Assembly: GCA_963663145.1 (NCBI GenBank)
Contig: OY760134.1
Coordinates: forward strand, 1,426,001-1,490,000
DNA length: 64,000 nucleotides
Direction: 5' to 3'
DNA from: Azotimanducus sp963663145
GTDB lineage: Bacteria > Pseudomonadota > Gammaproteobacteria > Pseudomonadales > Azotimanducaceae
The position numbers were made by a program, and so were the translations under genes. The notes beneath the pieces were generated by a model. That model searched no databases, was not told where the DNA came from, and saw only the letters and a list, made by a program, of their open reading frames with translations. Positions 17,873-26,373 of this stretch are shown here, piece by piece. The first letter of the stretch is position 1. Each line of letters opens with the position of its first letter.

Positions 17873-18078
17873 AGGGCGACATGTGATCCGATGCGTCACG
17901 TCCTTAAAATCGCACACCAATTTGCGCTGCCATTACTACACACAGCATAAACTCAATCTTCAGTTCTGAAGGGACGTTTAGAGTTCTACGGACCATACAC
18001 CTAGCCCTAAACCATCGCTCTCACGACAGCCCGTGGATGTGCGTCAAATAGTGTAGCCGCGCCATCAGCCGCAAGGGC

Positions 18079-18234
18079 GTGTACGCTGATATTTTCAAAT
18101 CGATCAAGGCATTCACTAGCAGAAGCGGTCGTTGGGTAATTTTTGGGGCAGTTGCCGCCAACATCTACCGGCATGAAGAGCGAACAACCTTCGATATCGA
18201 TCTGCTCATGTCTGCTTCAAAAGACAGATTCTAA
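18079..18234 (+). pseudogene. Truncated nucleotidyltransferase-like fragment
   Basis: A 51-codon frame starting at GTG 18079 (AAGGG just upstream) and stopping with TAA at 18232. It contains RWVIFGAVAANIYRHEERTT followed by FDIDLLM. This is the N-terminal signature of MNT/AbiEii-type nucleotidyltransferases (a G-[AG]-x-A-A-x-x-x-x-R-x-T stretch with a D-x-D metal pair). Intact members continue for 100-200 residues beyond this point, and here the frame ends at once. I read it as the remains of a toxin-antitoxin or DUF-type nucleotidyltransferase gene. Confidence 0.5.
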
Positions 18235-18252
18235 GAAATAGCAAAAATGTAA

Positions 18253-18630
18253 GGATTCCTCATCCTCGGTCTTCTTCTTGCTCTTGCTCCGCCAGCGATC
18301 GCACAGGAGGAGACTCCTTGGACGCACCCGGATGTGCTCAAGGCAACGATTGAAATCCGCTTGAACGAGGATCAGCGCCCGCAATTCGGGAGCGCTATCA
18401 CCACCTTTCTGCAAGGCTTTAATTCTGATGTCGGGCGACTATTAAATACCTTAAATCCCAATGACTTACCGAGAACAATCGCCTCGAAACGACGGGCTCG
18501 CGCAAAGGTGATGGATAAGGAGGTTCAGGCGTTCCAAAGCGCAGAGCAGCTCCCCGCCTACGAATCCTATAGAAAACTGTTGCTAGAGAGAATGGACGAA
18601 AGAGCCGCCAAGCGCTGGCGACCAAGATGA
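18253..18630 (+). CDS. Small secreted protein; start codon unresolved
   Basis: The frame encodes a clear signal peptide (GFLILGLLLALAPPAIAQEE, cleavage after AIA) followed by about 105 residues with LNEDQRPQF near the start and QLPAYESYRKLLLERMDE near the end. This suggests a helical periplasmic protein in which a conserved L-x-E-x-Q...L-P-x-Y pattern resembles Spy/LTXXQ-like proteins. The only ATG at the right place (18247) is followed directly by TAA (18250), so the signal peptide has no standard start codon. Either translation begins at a non-standard codon, or the gene has suffered a codon-2 nonsense mutation. The GTG at 18334 would give 98 residues but would remove the signal peptide. 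Confidence 0.5.
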   Translation, partial: GFLILGLLLALAPPAIAQEETPWTHPDVLKATIEIRLNEDQRPQFGSAITTFLQGFNSDVGRLLNTLNPNDLPRTIASKRRARAKVMDKEVQAFQSAEQLPAYESYRKLLLERMDERAAKRWRPR

Positions 18631-18653
18631 TGCTCCTATGCAGTTCGCAGGCA

Positions 18654-19613
18654 TCAGTCTCGGTCCGGCAGAACCAGTTCGATTCGAGTGGCCCCGGCCT
18701 CACCGAAAGCAGGCGATAAGGGACCAACGCCAAAAGGTACAAGTTTCGCCCCGCCGTTAGCCTGCAATTCGTCCACCAAGAGCGTGGCCCAGCGCTGAGA
18801 GGCCTCCAGCAATTCTTCCGTAGTCCCTTGACCATACAGATGGCATACCACGTATACCCGTTCTCCGGAAAGCAGCGACAATTGTTCGGCAACCGGCGCC
18901 AATGATTGACGAACCGCCTCGCTCGCATCCTGTCTCAGTCCTCTCAGCCACGCGGACGAGGGAACCACCCCGGTCAATCGAACACGCCCCGACTCACGCA
19001 ATTGACTCGCAATTCTAGATGCCGTCTCAAATTTTGGCATTTCCGTCGGTTCGACAATATCCAGATTTGCATAAATCCGTCGATTTCCACGCTGTACCAA
19101 ATACAAGGCTGCCAGAAGCGCTCGTTCTTCGTGCTGCATCGCCAAATAGAACTGAGAGGCATTAGGGCCGTAGAGTACCGCCAATCGCCATACTTGATTC
19201 GCCCAGAGGTTGCTGCGCCCGCAATCCCGACCCGTGCAATCGAACAGGGTCGTGAATCCCCGTTCGCGTAATCGGCTACGCAGGTCATCTCGGATTTCAC
19301 CGAATCGAGCGCTTGTCGGCATTTCCCATGTCTCACGCACATAACGCGCCGAAATACGAACAGATTCATCAATCTGCAGTTCGCGCGCCGCAGTTTCTAC
19401 GGGGCTCAGAATAAAATCATAGATCTCCTGATTCTCGCTATGATAAGAGCGCACCGACACCGAGTTCGGAAAGGCGAAATCGGAAACCGCGAAACCTTGA
19501 ATCTCGCCAATCTCAGATCGCAATGGGGCTTGCAGAAATAATAGAGCCAGTATGCACGCCACATACCTATAGCAGTCCAAATCAATCCAGCTCACAGCGA
19601 GCTTTTTTATCAT
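18654..19613 (-). CDS. DUF4892 domain protein with OmpA-like C-terminal half
   Basis: 319 residues with an N-terminal hydrophobic signal (about residues 16-32), so exported. The middle matches what I know of DUF4892 proteins of gammaproteobacteria: a short domain rich in charged residues followed by a C-terminal part with an OmpA-like rhythm (RVYVVCHLYGQGTTEELLEASQRWA and then GVGPLSPAFG). That C-terminal region lacks the classical peptidoglycan-binding Asp and Arg pattern, so binding is uncertain. Four cysteines near CTGRDCG may form a disulfide. Its start overlaps the gpsA stop by four bases, hence it is coupled to gpsA. Role unknown. Confidence 0.6.
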   Translation of the reverse strand: MIKKLAVSWIDLDCYRYVACILALLFLQAPLRSEIGEIQGFAVSDFAFPNSVSVRSYHSENQEIYDFILSPVETAARELQIDESVRISARYVRETWEMPTSARFGEIRDDLRSRLRERGFTTLFDCTGRDCGRSNLWANQVWRLAVLYGPNASQFYLAMQHEERALLAALYLVQRGNRRIYANLDIVEPTEMPKFETASRIASQLRESGRVRLTGVVPSSAWLRGLRQDASEAVRQSLAPVAEQLSLLSGERVYVVCHLYGQGTTEELLEASQRWATLLVDELQANGGAKLVPFGVGPLSPAFGEAGATRIELVLPDRD

Positions 19614-20647
19614 GACACCCTCGGAGAGGCAAATTCGACATCGTCGCGCACGTCACTCCCCATCAGCTCAGCAACGGCAAAGCCTATGTGTTCACCCCTC
19701 ATGATGATCTTATACAGCCCTGCAATAATTGGCATATAAATATTCGATTCTAAACGTTTTTTCTCGACAGCTTCCAAGGTGTACACGCCCTCGACAAGCT
19801 TTCCGAGCGCTTCCATCGCCTCTTCGGGTTTCTTTCCCTCCGCCAAGGATTTGCCGAACCGAAAGTTCCGACTCAGGGGTGAAGTACAGGTCACCATCAA
19901 GTCCCCTACGCCGGCGAGGCCGAGTAGCGTATAGGGATTGGCACCAAGCGTCACGGCAAGACGGCCCATTTCGGCGAGACTTCGTGTGATAAGCATGGCG
20001 ACGGCGTTCTGTCCGACATTGAGCGTGGTGGCCATGCCACAGGCAATGGCATAGATGTTCTTAAGCGCGCCGGCCAGCTCGACGCCATAGATATCCTCGC
20101 TTGAGTACGCACGAAAGCTACGGCTCGACAAGAGCTTTTGCATTTCATTTCGCAAAGCTTCGTCGCGACTCGCCACCACCGCTCCGGCGAACTGACCACG
20201 GGCGATTTCCTCGGCGATGTTGGGCCCGCTCAACACGCCGACGCGACCTTGCGGACATTCTTGCTCCAGCACTTGGCTCATCAACAGGAATCCTTCAACC
20301 TCCACGCCCTTGGTTGCGCTCACAAGCCCTTGCCCTGCCTCAATGTGCTTGGCCAGTTCCCGCACCACCTCGCGAAAAGAGCGGCTAGGCACGGTCAAGA
20401 TCACGAGATCGCTCCCGACCACCACTTCTTCAAGATGATCGTTGGCGCTGACGAGATCATGCAGCCTGTGGCCTGGGAGATAACGCTTATTTTCGCGATC
20501 CCTCCTCAAGGCGCGCACTTGCTCCGCTTCACGCACCCACATTTCTGCGAGGTGGCCGTTGTTCGCGACAATATTCGCTACCGCCGTTCCAAAAGCTCCT
20601 CCGCCCACAATGGCGACCTTGCGAACCTGATCGGTTGTTTCGGACAT
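19610..20647 (-). CDS. gpsA: Glycerol-3-phosphate dehydrogenase [NAD(P)+]
   Basis: Reduces dihydroxyacetone phosphate to sn-glycerol-3-phosphate for phospholipid synthesis. The ATG at 20647 gives MSETTDQVRKVAIVGGGAFGTAVA with the dinucleotide loop GGGAFGTA; an upstream start at 20695 is possible but adds unconserved residues. Further family blocks are SGPNIAEEIARGQ, catalytic lysine in ELAGALKNIYAIACG, and GLAGVGDLMVTCTSPLSRN. About 345 residues. It follows htpG by 85 bases on the same strand. Confidence 0.95.
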   Translation of the reverse strand: MSETTDQVRKVAIVGGGAFGTAVANIVANNGHLAEMWVREAEQVRALRRDRENKRYLPGHRLHDLVSANDHLEEVVVGSDLVILTVPSRSFREVVRELAKHIEAGQGLVSATKGVEVEGFLLMSQVLEQECPQGRVGVLSGPNIAEEIARGQFAGAVVASRDEALRNEMQKLLSSRSFRAYSSEDIYGVELAGALKNIYAIACGMATTLNVGQNAVAMLITRSLAEMGRLAVTLGANPYTLLGLAGVGDLMVTCTSPLSRNFRFGKSLAEGKKPEEAMEALGKLVEGVYTLEAVEKKRLESNIYMPIIAGLYKIIMRGEHIGFAVAELMGSDVRDDVEFASPRVS

Positions 20648-20732
20648 GTCTGGTCTCTCGTGCAACCGGCACGCATCCTCCTGCGCCCGAGTCAATCGGG
20701 GAGGAGAAGTGCGCTTTGACTTGACAATCCTA

Positions 20733-22682
20733 TCAAGTGGCGAGAATGCGCGTGACCCTTTGTACGTATTCGGCGGGATTCGCTAGCGGCGCACCGCTTG
20801 CTAGGCAGGCATGCTCGAAAGCGATCATGGCCAGATTATCGAAATCTGGCTGACTGCTGGTTTTTTCGAGACGCAGCATCAGCGGATGCTGCAGATTCAC
20901 CTCGAGCTTGGGCCGTTGCTCCGGCATCTTGCTACCTGTCGCCTCCAGATACCTCCTCAGCTGCAAGCCATACTCGTGATCATCGAGCACCAGACAGACG
21001 GCCGAATCCACCAATCGATCAGAAGCGACGACTTCGTCGACCTGCTCTTCCAAGGAAGTTTTCAAGCGTTCAAGCAAGGATTGATCGGCCTTCTCCTCCG
21101 CCTCCTTCGATTCGTTGGGCGTATCCTGACCGTTTTTGGAGGACTCTTCCTCCGGCAGCACCATTGCACCTCGCGACGCATCCTGAAACGGCTTCCCATC
21201 GAACTCGGTGAGATGCGCCATCAACCACTCGTCGCTGGCACCAGAGAGCAGCAGCACTTCATATCCACGCTTCTTCAGTACTTCTAGATGCGGGCTCGAA
21301 CGCGCCATATCTACGCTCTCGGCAGACACCCAATAGATGTCCTTTTGCCCGTCTTTCATGCGTTCCAGATAGGATTCCAAGGATGTCAGAGTGTTTTCGT
21401 CGGTTTCGGCGGTGGTCGCGAATCTCAGCAGCTTGAGAAGCTGCTCGCGGTTTTCGGCATCTTCGGCCGCGCCTTCTTTCAGCAAACGACCGAAATTGCT
21501 CCATACTGTCGAAAAATCTTCAGGCACGTCCTTTGCGAGGGTTTCGAGCCGACTCAGCACGCGCTTGGAGAGCGCCTTGCGAATTGAATCGACACGCGGA
21601 TCGTCCTGCAGCATCTCTCTCGAAACATTCAGTGGCAAGTCATTACAATCAAGCACACCGCGCACAAAACGAAGGTAGAGCGGCAGGAACTGTTGCGCAT
21701 CATCCATGATGAAGACGCGCTGGACATAAAGGCGAACGCCGCGATTACTTTCCCGTAGATACAAATCAATCGGCGCCTGGCGTGGAATGTAGAGCAGGCT
21801 GGTGTATTCCAGCCGACCCTCGACGCGGTTGTGACTCCAGCATATGGGGTCCATGAAATCGTGAAAGACATGCTTGTAAAACGCTTGATGCTCGTCTTCG
21901 CTGATGTCTTTTCGTGGCCGCGTCCATAGCGCCTTGGCGGCGTTCACCTGCTCCCACGCCACACTCTCTTCGGCTTCATCATCTTCCGTCGCCTTCGCCT
22001 CTTGGTCGGGTGCAGTCAATTCCTGCATGAGCACCGGAACCGTGATGTGGTCCGAGTAGCGGCGAATAAGTTCGCGCACCTTGAAGGGTGTCGCGAATTC
22101 TTCCGCATCCTTCTTCAGGTCTAAGACCACGCTGGTGCCGACTTGTTCGCGCATCGCGGACTCCACGCTATAGCCACCCTCCCCGCTTGAGCGCCAAAGC
22201 GTCGCCTGCTCGGCCGTCTCACCCGCGCGACGAGTCAGCACGCGCACTTCGTCTGCGAGTATGAAACTGCTATAAAAGCCCACGCCGAACTGGCCAATGA
22301 GCGCGGAATCCTTCCGCTCGTCACCGGTCAGGCCTTTCAAGAACTCGGCGGTGCCGGATTTGGCGATCACGCCGAGATTCTGCCCGGCCTCTTCGGCCGA
22401 CATGCCGATCCCGTTGTCCGACACAATGAGTCTCGCGGGCTGATTCTCTTGGGCAGCTTGGACTTCCACTCTGATTTCAAACTGGCTATCTTGCGAAGCG
22501 AAATCGGGATTGGCAATGCTCTCGAAGCGCCGTTTGTCAATGGCATCGCTGGCGTTGGAAATAAGTTCGCGCAGGACGATGTCTCGGTTGCTGTAGAGCG
22601 AGTGGACGACAAGCTGCAGGAGTTGACGCGCCTCCGCCCGGAACTGCTTTTTCCGGGGCTTGCGCTGGCTGGATTGCGACAT
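20733..22682 (-). CDS. htpG: Chaperone protein HtpG (Hsp90)
   Basis: ATP-dependent Hsp90 chaperone. The ATG at 22682 (MSQSSQRKPRKKQF) yields 649 residues; an open frame continuing upstream to 22781 lacks family support. The GHKL ATPase site is intact: ELISNASDAIDK (catalytic Glu and Asn), DNGIGMS, GTAEFL and GQFGVGFYSSF. The middle and C-terminal dimerisation domains follow. A linker rich in Glu, Asp and Lys occurs near residue 520. It lies 126 bases after sucD, an unusual neighbour for a TCA operon; no heat-shock promoter was recognised. Confidence 0.96.
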   Translation of the reverse strand: MSQSSQRKPRKKQFRAEARQLLQLVVHSLYSNRDIVLRELISNASDAIDKRRFESIANPDFASQDSQFEIRVEVQAAQENQPARLIVSDNGIGMSAEEAGQNLGVIAKSGTAEFLKGLTGDERKDSALIGQFGVGFYSSFILADEVRVLTRRAGETAEQATLWRSSGEGGYSVESAMREQVGTSVVLDLKKDAEEFATPFKVRELIRRYSDHITVPVLMQELTAPDQEAKATEDDEAEESVAWEQVNAAKALWTRPRKDISEDEHQAFYKHVFHDFMDPICWSHNRVEGRLEYTSLLYIPRQAPIDLYLRESNRGVRLYVQRVFIMDDAQQFLPLYLRFVRGVLDCNDLPLNVSREMLQDDPRVDSIRKALSKRVLSRLETLAKDVPEDFSTVWSNFGRLLKEGAAEDAENREQLLKLLRFATTAETDENTLTSLESYLERMKDGQKDIYWVSAESVDMARSSPHLEVLKKRGYEVLLLSGASDEWLMAHLTEFDGKPFQDASRGAMVLPEEESSKNGQDTPNESKEAEEKADQSLLERLKTSLEEQVDEVVASDRLVDSAVCLVLDDHEYGLQLRRYLEATGSKMPEQRPKLEVNLQHPLMLRLEKTSSQPDFDNLAMIAFEHACLASGAPLANPAEYVQRVTRILAT

Positions 22683-22808
22683 ATGGAATTTGAAATGAAA
22701 CGCCGAGCCGTTTATATGGTGGCGCGGCCCGCGAAGGTCAACCCCAATCTCGGAAGCGAAGCAAAGATTCACTCCAACCATGAGGCGGAGTTTTTCTCAC
22801 TGCTGCGA

Positions 22809-23678
22809 TCAACTCAGTCGCCTTTGAATGGCAGCGCCGATTTCGGTGAGGCTTCTCACGGTGGTGATGCCGGCGGCTTCGAGGGCAGCGAACTTATCCT
22901 CCGCCGACCCGCTACCGCCTGAGACTATGGCGCCGGCGTGGCCCATGCGTTTGCCCGCAGGCGCCGTCACGCCGGCGATATAGCTAATCACGGGCTTGCT
23001 GACGTGCTGATTGATGTATTCGGCGGCTTCTTCTTCGGCGCTGCCGCCGATCTCGCCCACCATGACAATCGCCTCGGTCCGCGCGTCTTCTTCAAACAGC
23101 TTGAGAATGTCTATAAAGCTCGATCCTGCAATCGGGTCGCCACCTATGCCGACGCAGGTGCTTTGCCCGAAGCCGTAGTCCGTCGTTTGCTTCACGGCTT
23201 CGTACGTGAGCGTGCCGGAACGAGAGACTATACCAACGCGTCCCGGCAAATGTATGTCACCGGGCATGATGCCGATTTTGCATTCGCCGGGGGTGATCAC
23301 GCCGGGGCAATTGGGGCCGATCAAGCGCGCGCCACAGGCATCCACAGCCACCTTCACTTCTAGCATGTCGAGCGTCGGGATGCCTTCGGTGATGCAGATA
23401 ATCAGCGGAATACCGCAGGCCGCTGCCTCGAGAATCGAATCCTTGCAAAAGCGTGCAGGCACATAGATAACGCTGGCATCGACCGGCGTATGCAGAAGGG
23501 CTTCTCGTACCGAATGAAACACGGGTAGATCCAAGTGCTCGTGGCCGCCCTTACCAGGGGTCACACCACCAACGAGATTGGTGCCGTAAGCGATCGCCTG
23601 CTCACTGTGCAGGGTCGCCTGCGCTCCGGTGAACCCTTGGCACAAGACGCGTGTGTCCTTATCGATAAGAATGCTCAT
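22809..23678 (-). CDS. sucD: Succinyl-CoA synthetase alpha subunit
   Basis: ADP-forming succinate-CoA ligase alpha chain, 289 residues. It shows the CoA-binding start (LCQGFTGAQATLHSEQA), the GPNCPGVITPGECKIGIMP block and the phosphorylated histidine in the GHAGAIVSGG loop. Its ATG overlaps the sucC stop by four bases, so the two subunits are made in a coupled way. It is the last enzyme gene of the sdh-suc run. Confidence 0.97.
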   Translation of the reverse strand: MSILIDKDTRVLCQGFTGAQATLHSEQAIAYGTNLVGGVTPGKGGHEHLDLPVFHSVREALLHTPVDASVIYVPARFCKDSILEAAACGIPLIICITEGIPTLDMLEVKVAVDACGARLIGPNCPGVITPGECKIGIMPGDIHLPGRVGIVSRSGTLTYEAVKQTTDYGFGQSTCVGIGGDPIAGSSFIDILKLFEEDARTEAIVMVGEIGGSAEEEAAEYINQHVSKPVISYIAGVTAPAGKRMGHAGAIVSGGSGSAEDKFAALEAAGITTVRSLTEIGAAIQRRLS

Positions 23679-24856
23679 GTTGCGCGTTCCGCGGCTTCAA
23701 TCACCTTCTCCGCAGCCTCCGTGAGACTCGTCGCGGCAATGATGTTGAGCCCCGATTCGGCGAGTAGAGAGCGCCCCGCATCGGCATTGTTGCCCTCAAA
23801 GCGGACCACGACCGGAACGCGAACGCCCACGTCCCGCACCGCGCCCACGATGCCGTCCGCAATGATGCGGCAACTGACAATCCCGCCAAATATGTTGATC
23901 AACACCGCACGCACCGAATCATCGGAGAGGATGATCTTGAAGGCTTCAGAGACGGATTCGCGCGTCGCCCCACCGCCGACATCGAGAAAGTTCGCCGGCT
24001 CACCGCCGTGCAGCTTGACTAGGTCCATGGTGCCCATGGCAAGCCCGGCACCATTGACCATGCAGCCAATACGGCCTTCAAGAGCCACATAGTTAAGGTT
24101 GTGTGCAGCAGCTTCGGCTTCTCTGGCATCGTCTTGATTGACATCACGCATGTCCGCCAGTCGCTTCTGGCGATACAAGGCGTTTTCGTCGATCGACATC
24201 TTGACATCAAGACAGTGCACCTCCCCCACACTCGTCACCGCCAAGGGATTGATTTCCACTAGCGAACAGTCGCATTCCACAAAGAGTTTTGACAGGTTGA
24301 CAAAGAGTTTGGCGAAGGCACTCACCTGCTCTCCTTCGAGGCCGAGCCGAAAGGCGAGATCACGACCCTGCCAAGGTTGTCCTCCCACCAAGGGGTCGAT
24401 GGCGGCTTTCAAAATGCGTTCGGGCGTACTCGCCGCAACGGCTTCGATTTCTACCCCTCCTTCAGTGGAGGCCATGAACACGATCCTTTGCTCGGCGCGA
24501 TCAATCACCGCGCCCAAATAGAGTTCGCGGTCTATATCCGTGAGTTCTTCTATATAGACCTGATCAACCGGCTGCCCTCCTTCTCCGGTTTGTATGGTCG
24601 TCAAGCGATTGCCGATCCAGTGCGCCGCGAAGTCCCGAATCTCATCCAAGGATTTGACAAGCTTTACGCCGCCGGCCTTTCCTCGCCCGCCGGCATGGAC
24701 TTGCACCTTGATGACCCAAGAGGTTTGTCCGCTGATTTCGCTGATTTCGCGCGCGGCCGCCACCGCCTCTTCAGGCGATTTGGCCAACCGACCCGTGGAG
24801 ACGGGCAACCCATATTCGGCGAAAATCGCCTTGGCTTGGTATTCGTGTAGATTCAT
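23675..24856 (-). CDS. sucC: Succinyl-CoA synthetase beta subunit
   Basis: 393 residues starting MNLHEYQAKAIFAEYG. The ATP-grasp domain includes VKVQVHAGGRGKAGGVK and the metal-binding VEINPLAVT; the C-terminal part carries NIFGGIVSCRIIADG at the alpha-subunit interface. Nucleotide preference (ADP or GDP) cannot be fixed by eye. It lies 26 bases downstream of lpdA and overlaps sucD. Confidence 0.97.
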   Translation of the reverse strand: MNLHEYQAKAIFAEYGLPVSTGRLAKSPEEAVAAAREISEISGQTSWVIKVQVHAGGRGKAGGVKLVKSLDEIRDFAAHWIGNRLTTIQTGEGGQPVDQVYIEELTDIDRELYLGAVIDRAEQRIVFMASTEGGVEIEAVAASTPERILKAAIDPLVGGQPWQGRDLAFRLGLEGEQVSAFAKLFVNLSKLFVECDCSLVEINPLAVTSVGEVHCLDVKMSIDENALYRQKRLADMRDVNQDDAREAEAAAHNLNYVALEGRIGCMVNGAGLAMGTMDLVKLHGGEPANFLDVGGGATRESVSEAFKIILSDDSVRAVLINIFGGIVSCRIIADGIVGAVRDVGVRVPVVVRFEGNNADAGRSLLAESGLNIIAATSLTEAAEKVIEAAERAT

Positions 24857-24882
24857 AGGTGAGTAAAGCGCTTAGGACGAGG

Positions 24883-26316
24883 TTATTTCTTCGCACCCGG
24901 CATGTGAATTGCGGAACCATAGGAATCCAACGCCGCCTCATGCAAGGCTTCGGAAAGTGTTGGGTGAGCGAACACGGTCAATCCCAGATCTTCAGCCGAA
25001 GCGTCAAATTCCATGGCGATCGCCGCCTCGGCGATCAGTTCCGATGCCGACGCTCCCAGAGCGACCACACCGCAGATTCGCTCACTGTCGGCATCGGTGA
25101 TGACCTTGACTTGTCCTTCACTATCCGACGAGGCCAAGGCGCGGCCGTTGGCCGTGAAAGGAAAGCGGCCGACTTCCGGGTTCAGCCCTTGCCCTGTGGC
25201 CTCCTCTTCGGACAACCCAATCCACGCCAACTCCGGATGCGTATAGATCACATTGGGAATACAGTCATAATTGACGCTCGGCTTAAAGCCCGCAATCCGC
25301 TCTACTACCATTACGCCTTCATGCGTCGCCTTGTGCGCGAGCATGGGACCCCGAACGGCATCGCCTACTGCAAAGACATGCGGCACCCCGGTCGCACAGT
25401 CATCATCAACGGCAATGAACCCTCTTTCATCAAGCACAACACCGCAATCCGGCGAAACAAGGTCTTTCGTGTAGGGCCTCCTGCCCACGGCGACGATCAC
25501 GCGGTCGAATACTTGCGTATGGTTCCCTTGCGCGTCGGAATAACTCAGCTCGACACCATCATCTTGTGCCTTGGCCCCGGAGACGCGCGCCCCCATATGT
25601 ATCTCCATCCCTTGATGTTCAAAGAGCTTCTTCGCCTGGCTAGCGATCTCCTGATCCACCATTGGCAAAAACTCATCAAGCGCCTCGAGCAAGCAGACCT
25701 TGGAACCGAGCCGACCCCACACACTGCCGAGTTCCAAGCCAATGATGCCGGCACCGATGATGCCGAGACGTTCAGGAGGCTCGTCAAACTCAAGCGCGCC
25801 GGTTGAGTCGACGATCGCACCCTCGGTCAGAGGCACCTTTTCGAGTTCAATCGGCACCGACCCAGGTGCCAACACTACATTCCCGGCTTTCAAACGAACA
25901 GTCTCGCCGGAATGAGGCACGAATTCGACGCTCAATCCCGAATGCAGTGTCCCGGTGCCACACAGTTGGGTCACGCCAGCCGACTTGAACAACCCCGAGA
26001 TGCCTCGAACCAGCCTGCCAACCACCTTGTCCTTTTGCTTCTGCATCTTCCCGACGTTGATGCGCGGCTCTCCCATTTCGATTCCCAGCGACGAATACTT
26101 GTCCTTTGCGTCAACAAACTTATGCGAGATGTCGAGCAAAGTCTTTGAAGGAATGCAACCAACATTGAGACAGGTACCTCCAAATGCGGGCTTGTCCTTG
26201 GCATCGCGCCGATTGTCTATGCACGCGGTACTCATGCCGAGTTGCGCGGAACGAATGGCCGCCGCATAGCCGGCCGGCCCGCCTCCAATGACAATCACTT
26301 CGTATTCAGATTCCAT
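24883..26316 (-). CDS. lpdA: Dihydrolipoyl dehydrogenase (E3)
   Basis: FAD disulfide oxidoreductase that reoxidises lipoamide for 2-oxoglutarate dehydrogenase. FAD loop GGGPAGYAAAIRSAQLG near residue 11, redox pair in GGTCLNVGCIPSK, NAD loop GAGIIGLELGSVWGRLG, FAD segment FAVGDAVRGPMLAHKA, and the C-terminal catalytic His in AHPTLSEALHEA. 477 residues. Being between sucB and sucC it is probably dedicated to the 2-oxoglutarate complex rather than to pyruvate dehydrogenase. Confidence 0.97.
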   Translation of the reverse strand: MESEYEVIVIGGGPAGYAAAIRSAQLGMSTACIDNRRDAKDKPAFGGTCLNVGCIPSKTLLDISHKFVDAKDKYSSLGIEMGEPRINVGKMQKQKDKVVGRLVRGISGLFKSAGVTQLCGTGTLHSGLSVEFVPHSGETVRLKAGNVVLAPGSVPIELEKVPLTEGAIVDSTGALEFDEPPERLGIIGAGIIGLELGSVWGRLGSKVCLLEALDEFLPMVDQEIASQAKKLFEHQGMEIHMGARVSGAKAQDDGVELSYSDAQGNHTQVFDRVIVAVGRRPYTKDLVSPDCGVVLDERGFIAVDDDCATGVPHVFAVGDAVRGPMLAHKATHEGVMVVERIAGFKPSVNYDCIPNVIYTHPELAWIGLSEEEATGQGLNPEVGRFPFTANGRALASSDSEGQVKVITDADSERICGVVALGASASELIAEAAIAMEFDASAEDLGLTVFAHPTLSEALHEAALDSYGSAIHMPGAKK

Positions 26317-26373
26317 GACTGGTTCTCTTAAGGTATCTGCGAATGAGTTTTTAGTGACAGGGCGAATCCAAGG

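Noticed and set aside
22682..22781. N-terminal extension of htpG
   Set aside because: The extra 33 residues have no family counterpart; the ATG at 22682 gives the standard N-terminus.
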